Source: Kudoa neothunni
Lineage: Eukaryota > Cnidaria
Direction: 5' to 3'
Assembly: GCA_964304625.1 (NCBI GenBank)
Contig: OZ199838.1
Coordinates: forward strand, 930,001-994,000
Length of the DNA: 64,000 bases
Shown: piece after piece, positions 39,268 to 51,368 of the stretch
Numbering within the stretch: position 1 is the stretch's first letter
Layout of the letters: every line of letters begins with the position of its first letter
The notes under the pieces: model-generated
Database searches by the model: none
Seen by the model: the letters and a program-made list of their open reading frames with translations, nothing else
What the model was told of the DNA's origin: nothing
Translations under genes and position numbers: made by a program

Positions 39268-40840
39268 TCATATAATAGAATAAAAAAAGACTATTTTATA
39301 TAGACAAAATAATAGTTTTATTGAATAACTACTTTGTCCAATTATGACAGATATGACAGATATGACAGATAACAGATAGATATGACAGATATGACAGATA
39401 ACAGATATAACAGAGGAGTCTTCACTAGCTGTCATATTTTGTTTCCGCCTCAAAATCAGTTGATGTGTCAATTGAGTTGTCATCATTTTCAAAAATTCCC
39501 TCCTGAGTAATGATGAATAGAATAAATTTTTGTATATACACAACGCATTAATCAGATTGATATCAACCATGTTAAAGAAAACAACTAACAGTCAACGACA
39601 ACTTATTCGTCTAACATTTATTGCACCCAATAATCTGGAAATTGTATCAACTCCATGTCATACTGCATTATAATGCATCACAACATCTTGTTTAAATGGC
39701 TTTTCTGTTGATATTTGGGTGTTTGTAGAGGAGTAACAATGCATATATCTCAGTATCATTTTTTTGTTATTAACAACAAAAAGAGATGAATGAAGAGGGG
39801 TCATTCTATTCGGTCTCAAATATGACGGTATCTCCCTCTTATTTGAACGCATCGTTCCAATAATCTTAGTTCTGTTGTAATAATTCATCCGATAAGTCAA
39901 TTGACGTGAAAAAATTGTCGCATACCACATTTCGACCAGAACTTTCAAATGGTTCCACTAACTTTAAAACAATATTCCTCCCAAAATTCACAGCTTTGTA
40001 TCAATTTGATATTAATCTCTGAAATAGAAAATCGCATTGCAAACAAAAGTTGACTTTGGGTCAATTGTTAAAAAAACTTTAGGCCATATTTTGAAGGTTT
40101 TTTGGCATATATTGTTTGAATTTACAATGATCTCTTAAAGTTACAAGTTGCTCGTCGATGCAAAGATCCTCGAAAGGTCGAAAACTCTGGATAAGCGAGT
40201 CAACCCAGATATCCCAGAGTTCACGAATGTGGAAAAATTTATCTAACGTATTTCCAAATCGTCGAAATGAAAAGTTCTCTTGATTTATCAGAATCTATTC
40301 AAAGAAAATAGGTCATGATAAACTTTTCTCCTCTCTGCTAACCCAAACAATTCTTTGACTGGTTGTTGATTATCGTCAAATATGCCCATTAACAATAAAC
40401 ATCCGATGAATCCATCGAATTCTACAGTATCTAAATGCTTCCAAGCATCACCAAAAATTTTTTCGCCATATTGATTTGTGTATTTTAAAATTAAATCATA
40501 TATTTCCTGGTAAAAAAAACACTTAAACGTATCAATAATTTCATTTAAATTCTGCAAAACGAAAGACGAGATATCAGTACAACTGGTAAAAATATTTTCC
40601 GCTACAGTAATAGAAGTGAAGTCGAGGGTTTTTCAATTGTCTATAAGGTTCCGTTCTTATCTATTAAAGAGTCAGATGGAGCGTTCGTTTCAACTTCCGA
40701 ATTAACTGATGACGTATCACACATAAAGGTATAATCCATCTCTGAATAATCAGTATCAAAATAGTTACCGCTATATTCAATTAAGCTCGCATCCTTAATG
40801 GGTGATTTAACGCATGCGCGTTGATATAAGTCCAGTAATA
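39268..40840 (-). mobile_element. piggyBac transposase relic
   Basis: In minus-strand order there is an acidic N-terminus (about 40830-40660, SEMDYTFMCDTSSVNSE), then 40557-40288 with ILKYTNQYGEKIF, WKHLDTVEFDGFIGCLLLMG, the start of the DDE_Tnp_1_7 domain. Then come 39948-39658 with RSNKREIPSYL and DVVMHYNAV, and the C-terminal part 39600-39268 with FNMVDINLINALCIYKNL. Several frame changes and stops separate the blocks. The 5' terminus is probably at 41150, where TTAA is followed on the minus strand by CCATCCAAGTAAAATG. The 3' end was not found. A local ATATGACAG-type repeat has grown inside the C-terminal coding (39345-39415). Confidence 0.8.
39345..39415. repeat. ATATGACAG minisatellite
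   Basis: About seven copies of ATATGACAG or AACAGAT variants lie in tandem inside the C-terminal part of the piggyBac relic, replacing its zinc-finger region. Confidence 0.85.
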
Positions 40841-41423
40841 TTTGTTGATTTAAACAATAATTCGTCGACGAAAGTTTATTAAATTTACCAAAAAAATAAT
40901 ATTTTTTATCCGGAACAATTTAGTCTAAAAAAATGTGGGGTATACAAATACCCTAATTTTACTCGGAGGTACTTTTGCGTTATATTTTGTTTTAAAAACA
41001 AAAAAATTATTTTAATCAGGTATATTATGTATTATAAAACGTTGAAAGGTTAAATGGAATATAAGAAATTTTACTCTTAGATCCGAGGTAAGAATAAAAG
41101 ATTAAATAGGCCTGGTGTATAAAAATACCACATTTTACTTGGATGGTTAAGTAACTATCAAACAAAATTAAATTATTGTGAATAGTTTGTTTTATAATTT
41201 ACAATATTACTGTTTAAAGTATTATAGTAGGTCGTATTTTTGGATTATTACTTATATTCTAAATTAGCTAAAAATAACCATTAGACCTATCTTTCGGTTA
41301 TGGCATATATTACACGTTAACTATGGAATACCGTTAGGACCTATTTTCGGGATGGATATTATAATCCGGGAAACACGACAGACGAAAACTCACCTTAGTA
41401 TTCATATCGTAATAAACTCGAAT

Positions 41424-42877
41424 TTAACCCTTTAATTATGCGAAAAACCGACATCTTCCAACGATTTTTGTGCTGTAATACACCCCGCTCTTTCTTTGGT
41501 CGTATTTATTTATAAAATAATTATAAATAAAGTGGTAAAATTACAACAATTTCTATCGACTATTTTTATAACAAAACGGCAATAATTAAACTAAATAATC
41601 CCTCTAAATTCGGTAAATGAGATGTTGACAGCCCCTGACTCTTTCTCACAGGAAAAAATAAAATATAATAACACAATGAATACTATTTTCTCAATAAGGA
41701 CCACTTTTATAGTTACAATGACGTTCCTAACAATTACAAAATTGCATGAAGAATGTTCCTTATATTATGGCCTTCCAAATAAATTGGAATACAGTATTAT
41801 TTCACGACAAATATTTTGTTCAAAGAAAATAGAAAACAATCAGAAATAAAGTTAACTCTTTGATAACAGTAAGTCGCTGGTACTATGCGACCATTCATAA
41901 TATTTTCAATGGAAGTTCCTGATGCAGAGGGCTTGTTTAGGTTCAACACAATGCAATTCTTACTGTTCAATGATCTGTATACGATATGGGATCCAACAAA
42001 TTCATCCATATATTCAGAATGTCTTGAAATAATCATCCAATTGGTTACCAGATGATTGGTTTCCACTATTGTAGGTTTCAGAGCTATTCGGCATTATTAA
42101 GGATTTTGATAGATAGTACGTTTAGGTATGCTATAAAATATGACTTAACATTTCATTTTATATTCAAAAATTAGGTAATAAATGTTTATTTGTGACTATT
42201 ACTCTACTTTAAATTTAATTTTAATTAAAAAATAAATTAACAATTTACATGTTGGAAATTCGGAACAAATATTGTTATAACATTTTCTAAATCGTGAATA
42301 AGTTACCCAAAAAAATTCATAAACTAAAAAACGCGATAAGAAATGCCATCGTTAAATTGAAACATCTTCGTTCTAACTTTGAATAGAATAAAACAGAATG
42401 TTCTGTTTTTTAAATACGAAGTCAAGGTTGAACATTTACTAATTTATTATTAACAGATACAAATAAAAAAAATCAGTGAACAATTAATGACTTTGAAATT
42501 GTTAAAATTTTAGAGAAATAATAATTTTTTTGATGTATTTATCAACAACAGAGATTCCGCGCGAATCCATATGTGCTCGACTTAACATTTATTTCCAGTT
42601 TATAGGTAAATTCTTTTTAAGCTGAATTTAATTACATATAATAATTATTTCTGATTTTGTATGCGACATCGCCAGAAGTTCGTACACTAATACTGTAGTT
42701 CAGCTGATATTTTAAAAGAAAATTTCCCCTAACATTCATTATAAAAATCCACTGTGAGCGACTCACATTATCTTGTTAATACATTGACTTAATCTCTTCG
42801 AACTAGAGGATAATTCCTATACCCTCGACTTTTTGAAGCCCTAGACGTAATACACCCCAAAATCGTAAGAGGATTAA
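41424..42877. mobile_element. TTAA-bounded piggyBac-type non-autonomous element
   Basis: The left end is TTAA (41424-41427) followed by CCCTTTAATTATGCG, then CGATTTTTGTGCTGTAATACACCCC in two steps (CGATTTTTGTGC at 41460, TGTAATACACCCC at 41473). The right end is TTAA (42874-42877), reading inward TCCTCTTACGATTTT and GGGGTGTATTAC. The shared ACGATTTT and the inverted TAATACACCCC/GGGGTGTATTA match piggyBac-style ends. The interior holds no transposase I can recognise, only the coding-like block at 41797-42066. The inverted ends are imperfect, so the boundary call is moderate. Confidence 0.45.
41797..42066 (-). CDS. coding-like exon of unknown origin
   Basis: A minus-strand frame of about 89 codons is preceded by an acceptor-like sequence (CTACAATAG). 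It has mixed, non-repetitive amino-acid composition, for example NHLVTNWMIISRHSEYMDEF and NKPSASGTSIENIMNGRIV. That is less AT-biased than random frames nearby. I recognise no family and found no partner exons. It lies inside the TTAA-bounded interval, so it may be element cargo, a captured host exon or a relic. Confidence 0.25.
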   Translation of the reverse strand: METNHLVTNWMIISRHSEYMDEFVGSHIVYRSLNSKNCIVLNLNKPSASGTSIENIMNGRIVPATYCYQRVNFISDCFLFSLNKIFVVK

Positions 42878-44099
42878 AAAAATATGCCAATTAAAATATT
42901 TGTTACTTTAATTTAAATTAATTTAAAAATTTTTTAATTATAGTTTAGTATTGAAGATTATCAAAATCATTATTTTATATAATTTAAGCGTTCACAATTC
43001 CAACAAAAAACATCGAGGTAATTCCAAACTGCTCTGCGTTACGAGAACAATATACATCGATCGTATTGGATACCAGCAAAATTCAAAATCTAAGTTTCAA
43101 TTGGAAAGGGACATTTTAGCCCTCGCGTAATTTTATAATTTATTTGTATTTTTTCTGGTCGGAATTTTTATATCATTGAGTCCTAAGACAAAACTATTGA
43201 AAAATATAATTGAAATTTGAATTTTATGATATTCTAGTACGCATATTTTAATTCGAAATTAAGCATCATAGAATGTATAAAAACGTTTAAAAAGATTCTT
43301 TGTGTTAAAATCAACTACGGATGCATTCTCTTCTTTTAGTATATGCAATAATTTCTTAATTTTCAATCAGCTTTGTGAATATTGAAAACAATACATTTCA
43401 AAAACTTCTGTTCAAACAGGGCATTAATGGAAAGGTCGAATATATTTCGCTAATGTTTCCAATAATCAAAGTTGTTTGAGCCGGTAGTTTACAACATTAA
43501 AAAAATTAATATCTTTTATCTTTTTAAGAAGGAGAAATTCTAAGTTAATCTATTTACAATAAATAATACAGTATTTCAACATCGACTTGCAAACGATACA
43601 TGCACTAACATAATAAGCCAAATGGAACCGAACTCTAAGATTATAATAGGCATTACTTAGTTAAATCAACATAGTTTGATCTAAAATTATGTGTTTAATT
43701 TTATAAATTTATTTTAATAATTAAAAAAAGAGAAAACCTAAATATTATAGTTTAGGTCTTTATTTTGCCATAATGATATGATGCCAAAATAAAAATAATA
43801 TTACGCAATATTATGCACTAAAGACATAGTTTTTCTCGAGGAATCTTCAATTTATTTATTAGTGAATATTTTCCATCCAATTCGTCCCTATTGTAATATT
43901 GTAAAGGTTTATTTTTCTACCTTGAATATGACGCGATTTAATCCATTAGTTTAATACGATGCAAAAAGTCGCCCTCCAAAAAAAAAATTATTCCCCAAAC
44001 GACAAAAAATAATAAGATAGTTAATTATCGATAATTTCAGAATTAAGACATCTGGTGAAGTATGTCTCTGCGTGATTAAAATAATTCGAGCATCGTCAA
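42878..44099. other. AT-rich intergenic
   Basis: No exon, RNA gene or element end is recognised between the TTAA-bounded interval and the second IS630/Tc1 relic. Confidence 0.4.
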
Positions 44100-44760
44100 T
44101 AAGATATTTCTTGGGGTGAGTTTTATATTGCTGTAATCAAATCTTGTTGATTTAGTGGATTTTTACTCCTAACGATGGATTTGAGTTGATGGAATAACTC
44201 CTGAATGGGATTTAGGAAGAGACCTTTGTGTCTACTCGTATTAATAATGCTCAGGACAGCATCAGTTTTATGAAGCGTCACATAAGCCATGATTATTAAT
44301 GAATTTGGAATGTTATTTTCATCCAATTTGAAGGTCTAAAGTTTAGTGTAGGTGACAGCGAAAATCCAGATTCATCAATGAACACGATATAGGGTAACTC
44401 TGTTTTTCGATTAAAATAAAGATATCGTAGAACCCAATTATAAAACATTTAGATTATAACTAAATTAACAACAGCTTTTTTCTTTTAATTATGTTTTCAG
44501 GCGAATTTCGGGCAACTGGGACTAATGATATTTTTTTAGGGAGTAATGGAAACTCCCCAAAACATTGCTTATGGTTTGCCTCGACACACTCAAGTATATG
44601 CTTTTTATCCCAGGCTTAAAATAGATCGTCTAACTCCATCTATCTTTTTAGAAGCATCAAATATAGCGTCGAACTGTTTTATTATTCGACCAACGGCACT
44701 AGGATGGCATCGGCAATCTGCTGTCTTGTATTCCCTCCTTTTAAATAGAATTTAATATAA
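44100..44760 (-). pseudogene. IS630/Tc1-like transposase remnant, internally deleted
   Basis: The minus strand has the helix-turn-helix part near 44755-44610 (REYKTADC, then SAVGRIIKQFDA). The first catalytic motif follows, IVFIDESGFSL, near 44390, and then the C-terminal FLNPIQELFHQLKSIVRS at 44230-44150. The part between the first Asp and the C-terminal motif is too short and the second catalytic Asp is not visible, so the element is deleted as well as interrupted. The motif FLNP(C/I)(E/Q)E is shared with the 11598-12607 copy, but the two differ widely, suggesting separate insertions. Confidence 0.6.
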
Positions 44761-44946
44761 TTTCAAACTCGCATAATCAAACATCGTAAAATTTAATATT
44801 GAAATATTGTATTATAGTTAATTGTATTTAATAGTACAGTCTTAAGAAAATAAAATTGGTGAATGAATGTGCCAGTAAATATCCATGGATAAAACAATAT
44901 GAAATTATTCTTAATTTCTCATTATATATATATATATATATATATA

Positions 44947-45090
44947 CAGTCGAACCTCAATTATCTGGGAAACGCGCTATCCGGAAGATAATTTAAACTT
45001 TATTTGAATTTTATTGAAATAATGTGTCTATAAATGTTCGATTATTCGGAATGTGTGTAACCGGAACAACTATTTAAATCCATATTTCCA
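44947..45090 (+). mobile_element. Tigger-type terminal repeat / solo end
   Basis: CAGTCGAACCTCAATTATCT begins at 44947 directly after TA and is followed by further GGGAA, ATCCGGA and AACCGGAAC sequences. This is a widespread Tigger/pogo terminal inverted repeat. No opposite end or transposase of the same type was found nearby, so this is a truncated end or small non-autonomous copy. It differs from the CAGTGGGT-type end at 18910, so two Tigger lineages are present. Confidence 0.65.
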
Positions 45091-45911
45091 GAGGAAAGTA
45101 TCACCCATCACCGTACGACATACATTGCATTGCAGTCTATATACCAACGCAATGCCTAAAACAAAAATATTTTTAGGTTAATTATTAATAAATTTTTCTC
45201 TTTAAACTTAAGTTAAATATTCATTTATTTTAAGAATTTATACTACATCTGAACATACGCATGTATGTGCATTAAATAGATATTAATTGTGGATAATTTA
45301 AAAAAAGTAGATTAATCCTTTGTAGATGTGCCATTATCCAATAGTTATGTGCAGATTTTCCTTTAAATCTTCATATTCTTAATTAATAGATATGTCAATA
45401 TTTTCAATTCAGTTGGCAGAGAATAAACTATTTTATTTAATAAACAGTGAAAAAAGTTTATAAATCAAATAATCATCTAAGTAGAAATTTCATAAAATAT
45501 GTGCGCATATTTTATTCGTTATGTTAGATTATAATATTCTCAATTTGTTATTTTACACAAAAAGCTTATAATAAAAAAGAACCAAGTTGACTCAATTTGG
45601 TGTTAAACAATTCAGAAATATAAAAATTTGTAACTTTACAGAACTCAACAAAACCCACCTACGACTTTAATAAGTAATAAAAAAGATACTAAACAAGTCT
45701 AGGCTTCCCATAAAACTGATATCATACTCAACCAACCAACCAACCAACCAATTAAATTAAAGAATGAAGACATCTTCTCACAATAACTAAAATTATGACG
45801 GATTTATTATTAGGCTAGGCATGTTCGGACAGCCGAAAAAATCAACAATGTGTGTGTGTCAATTTCAAATAGTTAAACTATATCTAGCCCATAATTAAAC
45901 ACGTTGTTTAG
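45091..45911. other. intergenic, 3' flank of TCTP
   Basis: No gene is seen. A run of AACC repeats lies at 45731-45750. The last 200 bases before 45912 are presumably the TCTP 3' untranslated region. Confidence 0.35.
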
Positions 45912-46627
45912 CTAGTATTTAGTCTTTGTGAGACCATCCTTCCAGAAGAAAAATTCGGCAGAGTTGCCATCATCACTCACAATAGCAAAAGGAACCATGC
46001 AATCGGTGTCATATTCGGAGTTGGTGTAGAATGAGAAATCATCAAATTTAGGAAGAAGTTCATTCTTAAGGAAATCCATGGCACCTGCCTTCAGTTGGGT
46101 AGCTCTACATTGATAATATTTTATTGAGGATCAATTTTAAATATATAAATGTGGAATAAGATCGTTTTACCTTTCAGCATTATTATTCGATTCCAAATGG
46201 CTGACTATTTTCTTTAGGTAAGCAGAAAGAGTACCTTTGAATTGATTTTTGTCAAAACCGAATTCTTTAAGACCTTGGTCGATAACGATATCAAAGTCCA
46301 ACATATTATTTCCTTTGCCATAAGTTCCGGCATCACCGTCATCATCGGCCTCTCCTTTTTCACCGCTGATTCCAGCGTCCCCAGTGTTGGCACCGAAAAG
46401 TGAAGGATCCAAATCAACATTTGACGATTTTTTCTACAGACAATTAAAATATATGCAGAATACACCCACCCAAAATACCACAGCCTTAACTTTATACAAC
46501 ACATCGTTGTAATCTGTCACCTCGTAGTTATCATCAAACAACTCTTCCTCTATCAAGTAGATGTATTAGTCTTTTCATCCGATGTTAGAAAATTTTTACT
46601 TGAAAATATGTCTGCAAAAACGTACAT
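45912..46627 (-). CDS. TPT1: translationally controlled tumour protein (TCTP)
   Basis: TCTP is an abundant cytosolic, calcium- and tubulin-binding growth and survival protein. Minus-strand exons: 46627-46600, 46549-46479, 46433-46171 and 46104-45912, in phase, 184 residues (human 172). The start gives MYVFADIFSKEELFDDNYEV, aligned with the family MIIYKDLISDDEMFTDSYDI, and continues DVLYKVKAV. The flexible loop is long, Gly- and Asp-rich (EKGEADDDGDAG), then FDIVIDQGLKEFGFDKNQFK. A basic helical hairpin follows, with KIVSHLESNN and TQLKAGAMDFLKNELL. The end AEFFFWKDGLTKTKY matches the family FFKDGLEMEKC, without the terminal Cys. Introns are 45-66 nt. Confidence 0.95.
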
Positions 46628-49032
46628 TTCGATAATATCTAAGAACAACAATCACGCGATTCGTCTGTATAGTACACCGATAATTGCCGAACATTGTCGG
46701 ATAAAAATATTTATCTATACTGTGAATTGAGTACATTTAATCATGATCTAGTAGACTACTAATACATTTGAATGGATTTAAAAATTAATTGAAACTCAAA
46801 TTGATATAATTTGGAATAAGTGTTACAACTTTTCTCACACTTTATATTAATTGGGGATCAGATCTCACGTGGTTATAAGAATGCATGCTGGTCGATTTCC
46901 ATACGTTATTGGAATTGTAAACCCATAATTTAAGAAACTGAAAATTCTATTTATTTCCAGTTAATCTTTAAATATTTTAATGGTTATAAAATATAAATTT
47001 TCCTCATCTAATTATTGGTATAAATCAAAGAGGATAATCAAGGTTGCGCATTAGTCGTCCTTGAAATAGAAATATTATCATATTACGTTTGTATTTCACA
47101 TGGAATACTTTAATTGAAACAAATATATTATTTATAATTGCCAATAATTTTAGTCGAAATTTTTGTTACAGTGAGAGATCACGTAAACAAATGTAAAATC
47201 AAACAACTGGATTAAAACAACACGAAACACATTATTAAACTCTAACGTTATATTGTTATCTTCATTTTAATGAGGATATCAAAATATTATAAGTATTATT
47301 AGTTTTGAGATTTTTTATAATTCAAACTAGTTTAATAAAATATAATTAAAGTCTTCTTTTTTATTTATTTATCCGAAAATTAATTATTTTGCTATTATAT
47401 ACTTTATTTTAAAAAAATAATGAAATTTGTATTATTTTTTGTTATATAATATTCAAAATAATGTTTTAATATTTTATATATATTCAGTTTAAAGCAAAGA
47501 TATACATTGTTTTTCTTCTTAATCGGATAGAAAATTTTTTTATATTTTAACTCTTCACAAATTCATCCTAATTCACGTGTGTTATTGATGAAATAATTAC
47601 TCAAAACAATATAAAAATATTAATTTATCTATAAACTCTTAAGAGATTTAATTATCTAAAAATTGTCGTAAGAATTACGTTCAAGTGATTCTGAAGAATA
47701 AAGTTAAATTTAAAATCATCACCCGAATTTCAAATAATTAATAATATTTATATAGCTAGGTCGAGGCTTCCAAATTGAGCGTCTGAGACTCATAACTTGA
47801 GTCAATGAAAAAATTGTACCACCGATTCCTGCGGAGTCGGAATCGTTCTCGGATATACACCATGTGCGACTTGTACGCTATAGAAACTGGAATATGTCTA
47901 GTAAACAATAAACGTTTGATGAATTTTATTGGAAAATAATTCAAGTTTATAATTTAGCATTTCGTTTTATTAGTTTGAAAAATTAAAATCAACAACTTTT
48001 ATGTACAACAAATATTATAAAATTATTTTTGTTGTAGAACAAATTTTAAATATTTTCTTAAAATGTTAAAGTTTTATTATATATTTTTTTAGTATATTAC
48101 ATGGAAATAAGGATTGAAGTTTAGTTATTGTTGAAAAAAACGTTTTTTAAACGTTTTTGTTAAACTATTTTCAAATCTCTATACCTTAAGTTAAGACCAA
48201 TTTGAATATAAAAAATTGTATGAACTAAAACATTACATTTACAATTGATTCATATATTTATTCTTCTCATTATATTTAGAATTTATAAAAAAAACAAAAT
48301 CAAAATGCATGCGCACGCGAGACAAATCATCTGGTTTTTTTTAAAATATTAAATGTTTGTTTCATTTATCAACTACGGTATATATTTTTCGAAAAAAAGC
48401 TTCGTTTCGATATCATTTTTGCACCAGAAAAACAAGAAAATGTCAAAAGATTACATTTTATTTAAGTTGTGTAGTTTTTATTTACACTTGGTGACTAATT
48501 AGAATATACTACTATTTTCGTGTAATTTTAATTGATATACTCATGCGTTTAAATTTAGAACTGTTTCGTAGTATTTTTAGAAGAGATGCGGATTGGTCCT
48601 CAAAGTGGTGGTTGAACGAAAATTAAAGTAAATCCGGAAGCGCTAGGTCTGATGATAACGTTAAGAAATCAATTGTGCTTCAGATTTGTCATCTTTTAAC
48701 CGAAATAAATTTTAGTCGAAATAATTACTCTGAGTGACATAACCAATTATATAACGAAAAATCCTGCTTGATATTCAATTATATTCGAACAGAGATTCTC
48801 AGCGGATTTTTCAAATTTACACCCGTAATGTTGAAGCCAAATTCATATTTAGTTTAAGGTTTTAATATGCTCATGGTAAATTCTAATCCTAAAAATATGT
48901 ACGCCCGCGTAGTGACAATTTTTAATCCCAGAAATTCTTACTAAAAATCTGTTTAGAGATTGATTTTTTTTATATTCTGCTAAATTTATTGGCGCATGAA
49001 TATTATTTACTATGCAAATAGTCACTTTAAAT

Positions 49033-49067
<35 letters not shown>

Positions 49068-49897
49068 GTGTTACATCTCTAAAAGATAAAACGGGCATAT
49101 ATGAAGGGGATTTATAAATAATTATTAAATAAGTATTCTTAAAATAATTTTAAACATTTCCGCCAACTTCCTATTGAATTTAATAGCCCTAAATGATATA
49201 ATTACTTAGAATTCCTTAAGTATGCCTCAAATCCCTATCTAATTTTGATATTTAAAATTTATCCCCGGTCGGGGAACCATGAGTTAGAGAAAGATATTAC
49301 TTTATCATTTTAATCTTACTATTAAAGGTTTTAAATCGATCTGATTTTAACGCAGACAACAATTTCATCATTTTTCAAGCTGTATAAATAATTACTTCTA
49401 ATTTTTCTTTAAGCTTTAAAGGAATAATTAACATTAAAGATTTTTAATAAATCATTTTTTTATTAATCTATATAATCCCTGCTAAAGAAACCAATAAAAA
49501 CTGTTATGGTGTATTAATAGGAAAATTTAACTTTAATGAATATCCAACTTGTTGTTAGTATTAATCTTTTTGAGATTAAACATAAATTAACTTCAGTATT
49601 GAAGCGAAAATTTTTAAGCTCGAAAAAATGAAAATTTATATTAATATATTCGAAATTACACATTAATCCACATATATTCTCTATTTTTTAGATAAAATCT
49701 TACACAATTTAAAGTAATTAACAAGTTCGGCCACGCGAAAATAGAGGGTCACATACTTTACCATTACCCCAATTAATATTTATAAAATTGTTTTATAACA
49801 CTCAAAATTAATTCACAAAAAAACAAAATCTTAAAATGTAATTTTAATTCCTAATATGACCACGTGATCCCAGGCTCGTAGGTATATCGATTCAGAG
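46628..49897. other. long AT-rich intergenic
   Basis: No gene is recognised. An (ATT)n tract lies at 49039-49067. Two patches of more balanced composition, 47755-47900 and 48595-48660, stand out from the AT-rich background and could be old insertions, but they carry no recognisable coding. Confidence 0.4.
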
Positions 49898-50143
49898 ATG
49901 ACTAGGGAAGACAATTTCAACTCAAGGATGCGATATCTTTTGTCTACCCAAAAAATGGTTGGGAACACTGCATTTATTTCTCTATACAAAACCCCTCACG
50001 TATACGAGGGGAATGTGATTGCATTTAATCCAGATTCATCGTCGATAGCTCTTGATAATATGAAAACAAGGACCGGGATAGTGAACCATTGCAAACTACG
50101 ACTATCAGATGTTCTCCATTTTTGCACTCGAATAGATAGTTGA
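49898..50143 (+). CDS. GEMIN7: GEMIN7-like SMN-complex protein
   Basis: Gemin7 is a small Sm-fold protein of the SMN complex, which assembles Sm cores on spliceosomal snRNAs. This single-exon frame of 81 residues starts at the ATG of MTREDNFNSRMRYLL. The pattern RYLLSTQKMVGNTAFISL, then VIAFNPDSSSIALDNM, then TRTGIV and LRLSDVLHF follows human Gemin7 across its Sm-like domain: RYLRSLLAMVG, then GATDLDVANF, then TPIG and LRCSDIISYTF. It lacks the long N-terminal region of the human protein and consists of the Sm-like core alone. Identity is low, so another small Sm-like protein is possible. Confidence 0.6.
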   Translation: MTREDNFNSRMRYLLSTQKMVGNTAFISLYKTPHVYEGNVIAFNPDSSSIALDNMKTRTGIVNHCKLRLSDVLHFCTRIDS

Positions 50144-50254
50144 ACTGAGTTCTACTGTTGAATATTATTAGTTTTGTGTGAGAATTTCAGCACGTTTTTT
50201 AATCTATGCAAACGCAGCGCCCGCAACTTTAAATTTAATCCATTGCATGTGATT

Positions 50255-50826
50255 ATGGCTAGGCTGTTTACTAGTTTTGTTCGAAATTCTCAACGTTTCC
50301 GACAATTTCATAACTCCATTAATATTCCAAGTAGATGATACGTTTGTTATCTACCCATACACTAAACGATGGTATCGTTTAGGATTGTCAACTGCTCAAA
50401 CCAGAGCATTGTGTTTTTCAAAAATGTGAGCCATATATCGCTCAACAATTTTCTATTTACATTACTAGGCGAATGGATTGTTCGAAAAACGTTTGTGTTC
50501 CGCTTTCGATAGCGATTTCAACACTTCCAAATTGTAATTTTTAGATGATACATCCATAAGATTTTGTTCTCATCAACAACCAACTAACGATTTTGAAATT
50601 TCGTTGTGTTTTAGTGTGTAAAGATGGTTCCGGCTCAATGTCTGGCATTGTGAGTCTTATTGATGGTCTCAGTGAAGACAATGAGGATGTTCTGGGTAGC
50701 GTAGAATCGATTCCTTTATCTGTAACTGGATTTTATAACACAATAGATCCAATGGTGAGTCGTCGAGAGCAGTCAAGATTTATAGCTACAACAGGGATTA
50801 GAGTTGAACGATCTATGTTATTTTAA
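50255..50826 (+). CDS. unrecognised small gene, four exons
   Basis: The model joins 50255-50273, 50332-50425, 50469-50533 and 50615-50826 with matching phases, giving about 129 residues. Recognisable stretches are DDTFVIYPYTKRWYRLGLST, then KDGSGSMSGIVSLIDGLSED and SRREQSRFIATTGIRVERS, ending SMLF. I do not recognise the family. The first exon is only 19 nt. If instead the ATG frame is read through, it gives an Arg/Ser-rich segment (MARLFTSFVRNSQRFRQFHN) like a mitochondrial presequence, but this then hits a stop, so the 5' end is unsettled. It starts 111 bp after the GEMIN7-like stop, on the same strand. Confidence 0.4.
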
Positions 50827-51368
50827 ATGATTGCACTTGGTATCGAAATAAATATATTATTTTATCATTTTGAGAGGTGTTTATTGAGTTTTCATTCTCT
50901 CTGACGTGATCTGCATTGAATAATCTGATTATGGCATTATTCATTTTGGAGTCTTATTGCTTTTACATTAATATGAAATTATTTACATTTTAACATTATC
51001 GAAATTTCGTACTTCTTTTAATAATACGTATAAAATTAAACAACAAATTCCATATTTGATTAAACCTTAAGCCGGTGCAAAGTATAATGCGATGGGTTTT
51101 AATTTTGCACCTTTCAAATTTTTATATAAACTCAAATGTGTTTTATTGAGATGTTGCAACGAGTACCTTGTGTTTGGATGAGAATAAGATCCGCCCATAT
51201 TGGATAAATAAAAACGTGTGTTTATGATAATAATCTTAGCTGGAATTAATGCAATAAATCTATTCGTTATTCCGAATGCAATAGTTTCATAGGTTTTATT
51301 GAAGCGATTTGAGTTTAGCTATAAAGTTGAATTTTAATTGAGATAGCACACTTCACAGCTGTATCCAG
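50827..51368. other. intergenic upstream of the anoctamin
   Basis: No coding is seen. The 540 bp should contain the 3' end of the small gene and the anoctamin promoter; no site can be named. Confidence 0.35.

Noticed and set aside
44546-44755. Plus-strand 69-codon frame
   Set aside because: It is antisense to the DNA-binding part of the IS630/Tc1 remnant, which is the better explanation.
47756-47944. Arg-rich minus-strand frame in a GC-richer patch
   Set aside because: Both strands give similar short frames. No conserved motif was found; more likely the trace of an old insertion.
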